Shown: piece after piece, positions 1 through 12,650 of the stretch
How positions within the stretch are numbered: the stretch's first letter is position 1
Layout of the letters: every line of letters starts with the position of its first letter
NCBI GenBank assembly: GCA_022575985.1
Contig: JAKSXM010000007.1
Location: forward strand, 67,734,501-67,798,500
Direction of reading: 5' to 3'
Length of the DNA stretch: 64,000 nt
From: Anagrus nilaparvatae
Lineage: Eukaryota > Arthropoda > Insecta > Hymenoptera > Mymaridae
Position numbers and translations under genes: made by a program
The notes under the pieces: model-generated
The model's database searches: none
Told to the model about the DNA's origin: nothing
What the model saw: the letters and a program-made list of their open reading frames with translations, nothing else

Positions 1-3000
1 AACGTGTGCAATAATTTTATATTTTATAAATTAAATTTAAAATAAAATTAATTATAAGCAAGATAAAAAAATTTACTTTTAGTTTATTAAAAATTAAAAT
101 TTTATATTTCAACTGCAGCAGTCTATAGATACATCTTTTGCATGGAACATGTTTATAGGCAGGGGGAGTATTAAAAGTGCTTAACTGGAATACTAGTGGT
201 CGTATTTTAAAAAGACAGTTAAGGTAAATCCTTTTGTCTTTATTGTTTTATTTAACACATATCTAGGGTTAGGTAAATCCTTAAGGAAATATATACTGAA
301 TTCTTAATACCAATTATGAGGTGATGTAGATAATTTTGTAAACAAAGCAGGCAACGGAAGTAGTAGGATATCTCTCGAAAAAACAACACGAATTATACAA
401 AAAGCATTATTTTCTAGAAGCCATCCAAAGTGTCGCAGATATTAAATAAAGAATGAAAGAATTACGGTACGCAATACGCTTGGACATACTGCTAATTACT
501 CTGGATGTTAAAAATTCTCAGAGAAATGAAATATTCTACTCCTTCAAATGAACTTTCCAGGTTCTGTAGAACTTAGGTAAAATGTTCTGGAATATCTTGG
601 ATTTCAAAAACTGCTGAACAATAGAATGGATGAAAAAAGCTACATTCTCTAGAATAACTTGTCAATACATGTAATGTGGTTTTTTCGGGATAATAACTTA
701 ACAAAAAAGTACATGCGTAACTTAGCTTCACATTATACCTGAATAAGATATAGAAATAAATTATTAAAAATCAGTGTCGGGAAATATTACAGGGAAAAAC
801 AGAGATAGATGCTGTATATTTTAAACCCCCAGGAAAGTGAAGCACATTCATATCATCTATTTACCCCAAAATCATTGAAACTCTTTTTACCAAAAAAAAA
901 GTAATCAACTGATTTTGAAACTGTCGCATGACACAATTGCAATAAATTAAATTGTAAATAAACAACGAATTTTGTTCTTTATTGACCAAGACATAAATGA
1001 TTTTAACTAAATTTTATAATAAAAAAAGAACAATTCAAGATATAATTTTAATATTAACTGATATGGTACAAATAAAGAAAAAATAAAAAAAATTTTTCTA
1101 AATGACAATTTTACATGAGCTTATTAATAAATGTATTAAAAAATAAAAGATTTATAATAACAATAATCTATTTTTTAAATAAATAATACAAAACTAATTA
1201 AAATATATTAAAACATTTTTTTTATATAACAATTTAACGTATTAATATTTTGCTTTTAATTACAAGAGCTTAAAAAAAAATATATAAAAAAAAAAAGTTA
1301 ATATAATTGAAATTGAAATTTTAATGAAGTAATAAGCCAGTGGTTTATAATTTTGAGGTAAAATTTATAACAATGTTTTTCAAGTACATTATGAATATTT
1401 AAAATATGATTGCCTTCAAACAAATCATTAATATTTTAATACTCTTTTTAATACATTTTTTTTTATTTTTTTTGGTTTGAGAATTTATATTAAAAAAGAT
1501 TTTTATTAAAATTTTAATTAAAAACTTTTTTATTTAACCAATATTATAGGTAATTCTTTTTTATTTTTTTTTTTTTTTTTAGTGCTGGTTTATTGAATTC
1601 TATAAATTTATTTGAATTTTATAACTGAAATATGAAATTTTTTTAAAAAAATAAAATTTTCTTTTACCTAAAATTACATTATTTTTCATTGGCTAAAAAA
1701 ATTTTAAAAAACAAATTTTTTTTTTATTATTAATAAAATATATTTCTTGAAAAAAATCTCAATAAATTTCAATACATCAAAATAATATTTTATAGTACCA
1801 ACCTAATATACAGTAAAAGAAAAAAAAATTCAATCAAATTTTCAAACCCACAAAAAAGAACACCTGAAAAATAAAGTAAATACAAAAAAAAATACAAAGC
1901 AAGAGATAAACTCAAAGAAAAAAAAATAAACCAAAAATAAGAAAAAAGATTTTTTTTTGGTACGTATACAATTTTCTAAAGCTTTTTCAGCAAAAAAAAG
2001 AGATTTACGAATATAAACTAGAGATTACTAACAAGAATTTCAAAGAACGATGTGAGACCAAAGTATTCTCTATAACATACTCTTTGCTAATGTATTAAGT
2101 AAACACACATAAGAGAATATGTTGTAGTATAGGTTTTGGTCCTTATTTAGAAAAATTTGCTTATTTTTTTGAAAAAAAATTTCAAAACATTCTGGTTATA
2201 TTGGCCAAGGAAAATGAGATTCAAACATTTATGTAAAAGATTTCTTTGAAATATAGATCAAAGTGTAAAATTGTGGTATAAAAAAAATATTTGATCAATA
2301 CGAATAATCAAAAAAAAACAATATAAAAATTTTTAGTAATTTAAAAATATAATAAAATAATTTCATAAAAATATTATTTTGCTTCACTGTCATTTTTTAA
2401 GAAATTGCGTACGACTGAACATAATAAGATACATTCTGATTGATTTATTGTCAACTTTATAAAAATACGACAAGCTTTTATTATGACAATTTTTTGAAAT
2501 ATTTCAGAAAATACAATAAAAATCAAATAACATGACAAATAATTTTCATAAATATATCAAGTTTTATAAATAATTTTATACGATTTTTTTTTGTATTTTT
2601 ATAATAATTTGTTAGACAAAAATTGAAACGTAAAAAAATTTTAAAGAGAACAAAAAGTTTAATTTACTCACAGATTAGCAACTTGCATGCTAATACCAGT
2701 GAATCTAAAGTTGATTGAATAATGGATCCTTGCCCTTCTTCATCTTCAAAGGGATTAAAAATTGGATATCACCTTCAATTTCATAACTGCCCAAAAAGCA
2801 TATGTAATGAATGGAAAATCCCATAGATCTATAAAGTATGAAAAAAGTGTCCATACCGAATCTGTTTAAAGTAATAATTTATACATTTAAATTCTGTCTG
2901 ATTAATTTAACTTAAAAGTACCTATAATTTACAAATAAATAGTAAAGTTTCCATTTAAAGGTCTTAAAATATTATTTTTCAATTAAATTTTTAATTACTA

Positions 3001-4717
3001 CTAGCCCCAAACCTTTATTTTCTCTGATGTCTGTTTTTTTTTTAATTTAGGAAAATATATAAAAAAGTGAAGTTCTTACTGAAGTTAACGGTAAATTTTA
3101 AGAAATTTTTTTCCTTGAGTTGAAAAGGAAACGAGACCTCTTTTCGGTCACTTTAAAAAAACCAAAATTCTTTTAAGTTGCCTCCAGCCCTTTTTGGACA
3201 AAGGTGGTGGCAGGCTTGAAAATGAACCCCCCAAATAGATTTTAAAAAAAAGGAATAAAAGGAATCAAAATTCTTAAAATATTGAGAAAAAAATTATTTA
3301 ATTAAATTTATTAATTTAAATAATATGATAAAATATAGTGAGATAATTAAATTTGAATAACATTTCATAAATTTCAGTTGAAATTTGAAATAATTATATT
3401 GTTATTATCAAAGTAGTAAAACCATAAATAAATTTTCAATAAACTCTAATTATTGTTAAAATTATCATAATTAATTATAAATTATTATTATTAATTATAA
3501 ATTTTACAATGCCTGAGTAAATAGTTTCTAGGAAAAGCTTTCATTAAAATCTTGGAATAACCCAATAATTAAATTTTAATTTAATTGATGTAAAACTTTT
3601 CTTCGCGTGTGATTACATTTTTATAATTCCATTCAGAAAGAATGTCTAATTTTCCACTATAAACTAAAATTTACAAACTTTTTAAAACAGTAAAAATTTT
3701 CAACAGATCATTAGTAAAGTACCTATATCGTAAATATTCAAATATTACAAACGCACTTAATCAATAAACTTCTATATTATATGGTAGTTGTATAGACATA
3801 CCAAAATATTGATGAGTTGATAAAAACTGAAATTTAACTTTTAATACCTCTCACCAATAATGAAAATTTAATTACATAACAAAACAGTTTTATTATTTTT
3901 AATTAGATACTTTATAAATACGTAATACAGATATTAATCTTTGTGTGCTTTTAACTGAATATACTATCAAGTTATATCATTTACAATATCAAAAAGTCAT
4001 GCAAAAAGTAAAAGTGAGATGTACTGAATGCATGTGTATATGTGGTGACTATATAAACCCTTCTTCTATTTTCTCAACCGTAATTAGTTATACAATTTGA
4101 TTCTGATTAAAAGATCTTTGATTGACGTGTATAAAGGTATTCACACTGTGTTTTTCTATTGAATTTGATTAAAGAATAATATTTTTTTATGCTTCACCTA
4201 GGTTATAATTAGCATATAAATCTCGCGTGTTCATGTAGCAATTTACTTTATTTTTTATTTATAAGCTTTTCGTAAGCGTTTACAAGTTCTAGCAGAGGCA
4301 AAGTTGAAGAAGAACGATTTAGATGCTATTTTTGTGAAATGAGAAGCATCGGTGATTCGGTATTCGACAGTTATAAGTAACGTATTTCAAACCCTAATTT
4401 TAAAGATTTAAATATGTGAAAAAAAAATAATGAAACGATACGAAAAGTATGTTTCAGTTGTCCCTTTGTGGTTCCGATATTCAAGGACTTCAACCTTGAG
4501 TTAGCACTCTTTTCGGTAATAGCAAAATAAAACGAACCTTTTTTATAATTTAAAAATTTTTTGAATAATATGAGGAAAACTCTTTTTTTTAAATAAACAC
4601 AAAAAAAATTTGTTGGAAAATTATTTAATTTTTAATAAAAATAAAAACTGAGTACAATATAATGAGTAGAGTAAAATAAAATATATGTTTGAAAATTGAG
4701 AAATATGAATTTTTAAT
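1..4717. other. A+T-rich stretch without a recognisable gene
   Basis: Homopolymer runs and simple A/T-rich sequence dominate. Around 360-700 the composition is less extreme and short open stretches occur in several frames, but none resembles a known domain. I see no exon with paired splice sites. Confidence 0.6.
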
Positions 4718-4772
4718 AGCCCGGGCCCTGTTGGTCCCAGCTGAGCCTATCGCTTGACTTGACTCCCGAGAC
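4718..4772 (-). repeat. possible tRNA-derived SINE remnant
   Basis: A G+C-rich island in A+T-rich surroundings. Read on the minus strand it has an A-box-like phrase (AGGCTCAGCTGGGA) preceded by TCAAGCGATAG. The same TCAAGCGATAG lead-in occurs in the minus-strand patch near 47.17 kb, which also has a B-box-like phrase. I infer that both are relics of one tRNA-derived SINE. No clear B box is left here. Confidence 0.3.
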
Positions 4773-5002
4773 TTTTTTTGAAAAATGTAGTTTTTGGGAA
4801 CGTGGTTCTTTTGAATTCCCTTTCCATGAGCATTTTTCAAGAAAAATGTCATAGACAGGTTATCAAAAGACTTCCCATGTCCACATTTTATCAAAAAAAA
4901 TTGTTTACCATTAGATAATTACAAAAATTTTATTCTTAAGATGGCTAAATAACAATTAAAATTTTATAATTTTATCTTATATAATAAAAATTTTAAAGGT
5001 AT

Positions 5003-5155
5003 TGAGTCCGACCCTTCCCCACTCCAAAAAAATTGTCGCTGTTAAACAGATATTTTTATAACTTTAGATCCGGCTTGAATATAGAAAACAAAAAACCGCG
5101 TAAAAATATAGTAAATAAAACCTCAAAAATTTACATTAAAATAAATATTGAGATA
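5003..5155 (+). repeat. left terminal inverted repeat of the ISL2EU-type element
   Basis: Pairs with 9146-9302 over its whole length. There are a few substitutions and small indels, mostly in A or T runs. Confidence 0.9.
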
Positions 5156-5355
5156 GTAGATTAAAATATGATTAAAATAATAAATATAATTAAAATAATC
5201 TAATTACAACAAGTAACTTTATCAAATATATAAAAGAAGTTTTTAACACTGCATAGGAAATAAAAGGTAAGAATATTTCTTATTTTGAATAATACAATTA
5301 GGTCAACTGATTTACTTTTATTTATTAATTATTCAATTTACTTCTAGAAACGAAA

Positions 5356-7156
5356 ATGAATAAAGGAAGATTGCATTGTTGGGTCAGTGGATGTATAAAT
5401 AACAATAATAATAATCATGAAACCGGAACCAAATTGTATTCCTTTCCAACCTCAAATATTTTACATCCGCATAAATATGAGAGGAGACAAAATTGGCTAA
5501 AATTTACTGGATACAAAACGTATGTTAAACATTAAAATGTAAATTAATAATAATGTTTATTTTAATTTTGAGAAGAATAATAATTTTTTATAAAATTATT
5601 TATTTACAGCAAAGAAGGAGGCGAATATATTTTAAAGAAAAGTAAAAGCAGGATTTGTAATTTGCATTTTGTTGGAGGAAAGAAATCAAATGATCCAAGG
5701 GATATTAATTATAATCCAACAATATTAACTCCAACTAAAAGTAATTTCTTAAACAAGGATAGTTTCTTGGTAAAAAAATTACAAGAAAAAAATTTTTAAA
5801 GCCCAAAATAGTGAAAACTCCAAAAAAATGCATGAAGAATTGTGATGATAAAATTGACAAGACTGTAGCAGAATATAATCATAATTTTGATGATAAAATA
5901 TACAAGTCGCCACAAACGTTTTGCAAAGGTTTAGATGATAGTGGATTCATTGAGTCCATAGATATTATTGATAGTACAAGTGACGTTATGATTATGGATG
6001 ACTCGAACCTTTATTCCAATATGTTAGATCAAGAAACGCAAGTTTGCAGTGAAGATTTGAATATAACAAATGATAATAGTGAGATTGAACGAATATTAAT
6101 ATCATGTACCAGGATAATTGATGTTCAAGCTACCCAAAACCGTGTTGAAATACAAGTAGATATTCATGTTCCAATTCAACAACAGTTTTCAGACAATTCC
6201 ACTGGCACAGAAAAAAAAATATTATATGATAAATTTACTGAAGCAGAGGATAATATTTGTTTTCAAGGATTTGCAACAATTAAAGATAATGAAGAAGGTT
6301 TAAAAAGTTTGTGTGGAGTAAGCAAGAATGCTTTTAATTTACTTTTAAAAATGTGTCCAAAAACAAACTGTGAAAAAAGGAAAATTAGTTATCAGAATAG
6401 ATTAACTATTTTTTTAATGAAAATGAAATTAAACTTGACATACAGTGCACTTTCTGTTTTTTTTAACATTCACAGAACAACCGTATCTGATATATTTAAA
6501 TCAGTGTTAACAGATCTAACGCCTATTTGTAAAAATTTTGTTCAATGGCCTTCTCGAGAAGTTGGAGTTATTTGATGCCTGAATGTTTTAAGCCCAAATA
6601 TGAAAAGTGCAGGGTAATCATAGATTGCACTGAATTTAGAGTTGAACAGCCTCCTGGAATAGAAAAAAGAAATTTTTTTTATTCGCACTATAAAAAAGGT
6701 TTCCGGATGAAAGCTGAAATAGGGTGTACTCCAAATGGCCACGTTTCATTCATATCAAAGTTGTATGGAGGTAGAGCAACAGATGCTCAAATAACAATAG
6801 AATCTGGATTAATAAATTTATTGGAACCTAATGATTTAGTTTTAGCAGATAAAGGGTTTCCAGAAATTAAATCTGTTATAGATTCTACAGGTAAAAATAT
6901 TTTACTTGTAATGCCACCTTTTCTTGAAAATGGCGAATTCACAGCTGAAGAAGTTGAAGAAACCAAAAATATTGCAAGTGTAAGGATTCATATCGAGCGA
7001 ATTATGTCAAGAATCAGAATATATAAGATATTAGACCTGATTACTCATGATTTGTATGCCTTTTCTGATGATATTCTTTTTATGTGTTGTGTCTTAGTAA
7101 ACTTGCAGCCACCAATAATTAAATTAGAAAATGAAGAATTGGATGTTGATTATTAA
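5356..7156 (+). pseudogene. THAP-domain DDE_Tnp_4 transposase of the ISL2EU-type element, two frameshifts
   Basis: Exon 1 (5356-5519) starts at ATG and ends at a GTATGT donor; exon 2 starts at 5610 after TTTACAG. The first ~90 residues form a THAP zinc finger: C-x4-C in CWVSGC, a conserved W, then C-x2-H in ICNLHF after the intron. The frame then breaks in an A-run near 5786-5792, giving an early TAA at 5797-5799. Coding resumes in the next frame (from about 5800 to 6575) with acidic linker sequence and a helix-turn-helix region (6388-6510). A second frame change near 6545-6575 leads to the DDE domain, which ends at 7156. The catalytic set looks intact: D in IIDCTE (codon at 6623), D in LADKGF (6848) and E in HIERI (6995). 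The family normally has one open frame, so I call it a pseudogene. An assembly error in the A-run could explain the first break but less easily the second. Confidence 0.85.
5520..5609 (+). other. intron within the THAP zinc finger
   Basis: A 90 bp intron with GTATGT donor and TTTACAG acceptor. It splits the THAP finger before its C-x2-H half. Joining the exons keeps the frame (TAC AAA AC|C AAA GAA). Confidence 0.75.
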
Positions 7157-7537
7157 CAAGATAAAATTTTATTTAAATTTTTCTTTTTTATTTATTTTTG
7201 TAAAGTAAACAATAAAGGTAATTTAAATACTTTATTTTTTTTAATATTTTTTGTACAATATTATAATATTTTTCATTTTAAATATTTAATAAACATTTAT
7301 ATTACTATATATATAAATATAATATTTAATATATTTTAATTTTACTTATATGTTTTTTATTTTTATATTAATAACCTCTTTTATAATAATTAAAAATTTA
7401 AGAAAAACACGCTTGCATGTTAACAATATTTGTAATTATTTATAATATTTCAATTATTCAAATTAAATTAAAATTATTATCACACAGTGTTTTAATATTA
7501 TAAAAAAAATAAAATTAATAATTAAATATAATACTTT
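7157..7537. other. A+T-rich spacer between the convergent transposon genes
   Basis: 381 bp of nearly pure A/T between the two stop codons. It contains AATAAA-type hexamers on both strands, consistent with 3' ends of both transcripts. Nothing else is seen. Confidence 0.5.
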
Positions 7538-9085
7538 TTATGGTTCATTTATGTCTTTATTCATTATCACTTTCAATAAATAAGAAAAATAAAAATTTTC
7601 AATTTTTGGTATTAGTTGAAGAAGAAATTTTTCATCTCTTGTAACAGCTACAAGTTCACTTTTAATTGGACTCCAAACATAAAAATCACATGTCGATAAT
7701 CCACAAACATACATTTGTATCTGACATTGAGTGTAGTATTTGTGAGTACTTGATAAAAAAGTAACTTTTTCAGCATCTTTGTGCAAATAGGTAACATTAA
7801 ATTTGCCTTCAACTTCATCAAATATAGGTTTTGTAGAACATGTGTATGGACATTTTATCTCAACTATTTTTTCAATGGAACCATTTTTTACCACTACACC
7901 ATCTGGACTGGCACACAAAAATGGTTTATCTGGTTTTATGAATAATCCAGCTGGGACGACTTCAGCTTTAAAATCTTTTTTATATTGCAATAACGCTACT
8001 TTTTCATATTTGTTCCCATGTTTTATAGCTCGTAAATGTGATAAATCTTTTTGCTCTTCAACAAATTTTCTAGCTAATATATCCAAATTTTTTAGGAGGC
8101 AGGTTTTAATAAAATGTGGTTTTTCACTAGCACTTATCCTACAAACTCTTTGAAGAAACCACTCATCGCACAAACTTTGACCTACAGTTCTTATAAAAAT
8201 GTTCACAATTGCATCTTCATCAACTTTAACATTTTCATTGTAAAACAGTAAAACATCTGGATCTAAACGTTTTATATCAAAATAAGGTTCAGCATTTTCA
8301 TTTGAAAAAGAAACTCAATTCATCGCTGTGACTAAAATTTCTTCTTCTTCCTTCTTTTTTTCAATTTCAGCATTTTTTAATTTTAAATCTGCTTTTAATT
8401 TTAATAGATCTTTGTTCATGTCTTTCACCTCTTCAATGTCTTGTATAGTACAATTTATTCCAAAAAGATCAGTCAGTTTAACATCGAAAGGTTTTAGAAT
8501 TTCAGACTTGTCATACTGCTTTGGTTTCTTATAAACATCACTGACCTTGAGAGGCTTTTTGTACTGGTCTTTCCAACTACCTGAAGGTTGGCCCCATGCT
8601 TGTTCAATACTAGTTTTTGATGACCCTGTTTCTGTATTTATAAAATAAATTAGTGCACTCACATGTTTGCATGCACCACCTGCATGCGCATAACAAGAGC
8701 AATCAGAATGTATAACTAATCGATCATCAGCCAGCTAAAAAAATAAAATTTATATGAGAATGTAAAAATTTGAAAGTTTTTGTTAACATAATATAGAGAA
8801 ATCAGCATGATTATATCATGCAAAATGGAAATTAAGAATATTGTTTTCAAATTCATTTAATTTTACACTTACTTCTAAATAAGGTTTCCATCTTAAATTT
8901 GATGTAGGCTGAGTAGTTTTTTTAACTTCGCATTGAATTTTTACATTTTGATCCGTTGCTCTCAATTCTTTAACTTCAATCACATGCTTAGCTTCGACAA
9001 TTTCTTTACCTTTTCTCAAACCTTCTTTACTAAAATTAATGTTGTGCTTTATTCTTTCAAAACCTACTGTGATTATTATGTCCAT
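7538..9085 (-). pseudogene. SWIM zinc-finger / YqaJ-nuclease protein of the ISL2EU-type element, one in-frame stop
   Basis: Exon 1 runs from an ATG at 9085 to 8873 (71 codons), followed by a GTAAGT donor; exon 2 runs from 8734 to the stop at 7538, in phase. Start of exon 2: SWIM zinc finger C-x-C-x7-C-x-H (residues 83, 85, 93, 95). Next comes a K/E-rich helical stretch. Codon 211 (8317-8315) is TGA, and the same frame then stays open for about 258 codons, so this is one gene with one nonsense change. The C-terminal part is a YqaJ-type PD-(D/E)XK nuclease: E in HGNKYE (~315), SPDG (D ~349), VEIK (E ~364, K ~366), then YTQCQIQ (Q ~407). YqaJ nucleases are recombination exonucleases related to lambda exonuclease. 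In ISL2EU this second protein presumably helps transposition, which is inference. Confidence 0.85.
8315..8317 (-). other. premature TGA in the SWIM-YqaJ gene
   Basis: The codon follows ATG AAT on the minus strand. The frame is open on both sides. A CGA-to-TGA or TGG-to-TGA change would explain it. Confidence 0.75.
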
Positions 9086-9145
9086 TTTTTTATAATGAAA
9101 ATGAATATTTTAACACACCCTTATTTTAATCAGATTTTAACTGAG

Positions 9146-9302
9146 TATCTCCAATGTTTATTTTAATGCAAATTTTTGAGGTTTTATTTACTATAATTTT
9201 TACGCGGTTTTTTGTTTTCTATATTCAAGCCGGACCTAAAGTTATAAAAATATCCGTTTAACAGCGACAATTTTTTTTTGGAGTGGTGAAGGGTCGGACT
9301 CA
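9146..9302 (-). repeat. right terminal inverted repeat of the ISL2EU-type element
   Basis: Reverse complement matches 5003-5155. The outer end reads CGGACTCA and is followed by AT. Confidence 0.9.
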
Positions 9303-9495
9303 ATAGACCAAAAGTTTTTTTTATAATTATGTTGTTTTTCAAGTTTCGATATTCGAAAATTTGTATTTATAGTCAATAGATTGGAATGTCTAAAGTCTAC
9401 AAGATAAAAATAAAAATTAAGGTCATCTAGAAAATTTGATTTCTTAAATTATTCTTTAAAAAAATTTTAAAAAAGTTATTTAATAATTAAATTCT

Positions 9496-9571
9496 CTGCG
9501 CCCCATAGGGCGCGCGGCTAAGTTAAGTTCTAAACTTAGAAGCACTAATATACAGGAAATTTAGGTTTCTC
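9496..9571 (-). repeat. dispersed ~76 bp repeat, copy 1
   Basis: The stretch from GGGCGCGCGGCTAAGTTAAG to GGTTTCTC recurs in reverse orientation at 52603-52680 with few differences. Its G+C-rich end (GGGCGCGCG) is unlike the surroundings. No inverted repeat or coding sense is seen. Confidence 0.6.
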
Positions 9572-11914
9572 TTAAAATATAATGCAATTCTACCATCACA
9601 ATTATTTTTTTACTAAATTTATCTCCAGTTGATTTTGCAATATCACGATATTTCATTTGAACTGGACAAGAAGTTAATAAAAAAAAATACTTACTTACTT
9701 TAAGCACAGCAACCTAATAATGGAAAAATTTTAATTTCCAGGGTCTAAATAAAAAAAAAAATCAGTTTTTACCATTCAAGTAAAAATTTAAGCCTCAAAA
9801 CTTTGATCTGAACGTCTTGAAAGAAAAGTGTAATTAAAAGAATAATTTAAATGAAAAGTGTTAATTTGTGATATAGAAAATTTATTTTATTGATAATATC
9901 ATGGAAATGATGAAAATTATACTAAACAATAAAGAGACAAAGAAAGTCCAAGAACAATATGGTAGAAAGCTCTCAAGGGTAAATTGTATATACATAAAGA
10001 AATAAGTTTAGTATAAAATATACGCAGTAGCGGTTCACATCCCTAGAGGCCTTCGTCCATTATGCAGTAACTATATAGCTTTTATTATTGAAGCCAAAGC
10101 GCCTTTAACACAAGTATAAAATTCATGTATAGCATATTGCAGTAAATATTCGAAATGTTCACTTTTACATATATATAGAGGAAAATTTAGAACTGATGAT
10201 GCACTAAAATTTGTATGTGAGTTGAGAAAAGAACGTGGTCTAACCTTATATCACGTGTGAGGTTTGCATAAATATATATAAATATATACAAATTTTAGTA
10301 GCTTTTCTTCTAAATATTCAATACACGATTTAAGACCTTTTGCTCTTATTTATATATTTATAACCACACACACACACACATACACAACTTGTTTATTTTT
10401 ATTCGATGAAGAACGTAAACACTATAAAATTACATGAGCATAGCTATATTTAAAGGGCCAAACTTCTTTTAAAACTACTTTTGTTTTTTTATTTTTTTAG
10501 TTCAATATACATTTTGTTTTTTTATGGATATTTATAAAATGAAATTTGCCAAAATCTTATTTTTATACTTTTTTTTTTCTAAAATAAAATATTTATAAAT
10601 ATTTTAAATATATAATGAAATAAAAAATTTTTTTCTCAAATATTTATAAAGTTTGCTTAGGCTAACACAATTGCTAATTTTAAAGTTTTATTGATCTTCT
10701 TATTCTATGCTCTCTTTCTATTGTTAACTTAAACTTTCTGATTATGCCAAACCACATAGAACAATGTAAAGAAAACTTTACTGTTGACAAACCAATAATA
10801 AATTTAAATAATTGAATAAAAAAAATTTTTGTAAAAAAAGTTAGATAACAAAACAATTTAAGCTTTTTTTTTAGAAAATAGGCTAAAAATTTTTGGTTAT
10901 ACAAATCAACAATCTTATTTACTCACTAAAAAATTTTAGTTTCATTTGATTTTTTCAACTAATCTTTGGCTAGAAACTCTTACTATTTTGTAAAAATTGG
11001 CTTAAAATAAAAAAAATGACTTAGTAATTAATTTTTTTGAGAGAATTTTCAGTATAAGACGATTTTGAATAGTTTTGAGAATCCACATTCAAATTGTATT
11101 TATAATACAGATAATATTAAGCTTTAATCTTTCACAATTTTTGCAAAATAATAAAATAAATTAAAAAATTCTAATAAAACTAAAAAACCGTCAAAATTAA
11201 AATTTTCTTTAGTTAAACTTCCTAAAACACAAAAAATAAATAAAAACTCTATATTTACTGCATTTATAAATTATAATAAATATTTATAATTTACAAAATT
11301 AAACAGCATTATTACATTTTATTAACATAAAATTTCTATAAATTATAAATATAATACGTACATGAAGAAAATTATAATAATTTAAATTTAAATATTAAAT
11401 GCAAAGGTAGGTAATAACTTTATATACCAAAAAAAAAGGATAAAAAATAATTTATTAGAATTTATTATGCAGTAAAACAAGTGCAATTCAAAACGTATAA
11501 TTGAAGCCATCAAGCAATTCTGAAACCAATTATATTTTTTTTTATTATTTAAAACATTTTTTCCATTTCAGTTGATTGGCTGTATTACAGCTCGATAAAA
11601 TATCAATCACACTTAGTGTTAATAATTTAGAGAGTGATAGGATATTTTTTAATGGTGAATTTAATTTGATGTTTTTTATTTTTAAGATTATTTATGGTTT
11701 GTTAAATCGTTTAATTGGATCGAATTTGAATTTATTTTTAAAAAGTATCGAATATTTTAGATATTTAGTGAGAGCAATAAACAGTTCAGGTAGAGCAATT
11801 AAAATTGTATGAATAAAATACATTTTATTCCATGCTACTAATAAGCATTTAAAAATGTTCCAGTCTTATCATGTTGCTCGTTCCAAAACTGTTTTGTAAA
11901 TTAACAAAGATATA
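9572..11914. other. A+T-rich stretch, no gene recognised
   Basis: It includes a (CA)n tract at 10364-10380. An open stretch near 11576-11812 follows an acceptor-like TTTCAG but has a stop directly after that acceptor and no recognisable domain. Confidence 0.5.
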
Positions 11915-12101
11915 TGAGGGATTCCACCGCAACTGGGCCTTGCAGAAATCGGTGCAAACTATTTTTTTTCGGATCAAGGATTTGACCTAGAAAGCTAAAA
12001 TTGTCTGAAAATACATATTTTTAGATTTGGGAAAAAATAGTTTGGACAGATTTCTGGAACCATTCAGTCCAACTTGGTTCCAGTTGGTATGTAATCCCTC
12101 A
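11915..12101. mobile_element. MITE, 187 bp, TA-flanked inverted repeat
   Basis: Arms start TGAGGGATT on both ends and stay alignable for about 70 bp, including CAGAAATCxGTxCAAACTAT. TA lies outside both ends (11913-11914 and 12102-12103), suggesting a Tc1/mariner-type TA target. No coding sequence. Confidence 0.75.
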
Positions 12102-12650
12102 TATGCATAATGAGTAATTAAAAAAGTTTACTTGTTTAAAATTTTAATGAATTTTAATAATTATAAATCATAATTGTGTAACAGAATTTAATGCACAAAA
12201 TAGAAACAAAAAGAAAAAAAAGTTTTATTGAATTCATATGTAAATTTTAGAAAAAGTTAATATAACAGCAAATAAATTTTATTAACATTGAAAATTAAAA
12301 ATTAAATTGTGCAAAGTTTTGTATGGAAATCAGTCACGTTGTATTTTTTTTTCTGTTTTTTTTTTTTGTATTTTTACACGTTAACATGTAATAAAAATAT
12401 TTTTTTTAACTTTATTTTATTTTATTTTTAATGAAATTTACAAAACAATTTTGTACTATTACTGTATCCTGCGTTGTAAAAATAAAATTAATTTATTATG
12501 AGTTACTTGAATTTAAAATTTTTAAACGAAAAATATTTAAAAACAATGCATTATTTAACTCAGATTCTCAATTTTTTACGAAACACCAAAATCAGCAATA
12601 AAAAAAAGTATTTTTTAATGATTTTATAATAATCATAAATTAATTAATTA

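Larger units (their letters stand above)
5003..9302. mobile_element. ISL2EU-type (PIF/Harbinger-related) DNA transposon
   Basis: A 4.3 kb element bounded by near-identical inverted repeats of about 150 bp that start TGAGTCCGACCCTTC. AT lies directly outside both ends (5001-5002 and 9303-9304), matching the AT target duplication known for ISL2EU; a TA reading one base out is also possible. It holds two convergent genes, a THAP-DDE transposase on + and a SWIM/YqaJ protein on -. A transposase paired with a YqaJ nuclease is the known hallmark of ISL2EU within the PIF/Harbinger-ISL2EU-Spy group. Both genes carry disabling lesions, so this copy looks non-autonomous although its ends are well kept. 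Confidence 0.88.

Noticed and set aside
6542..6742. Minus-strand open frame under the DDE domain
   Set aside because: It is antisense to the DDE region, whose catalytic motifs on the + strand explain the sequence.
11576..11812. 78-codon open stretch after an acceptor-like TTTCAG
   Set aside because: The frame has a stop directly after the acceptor, no recognisable domain and no donor partner. An internal TTACAG acceptor would be needed to use it.
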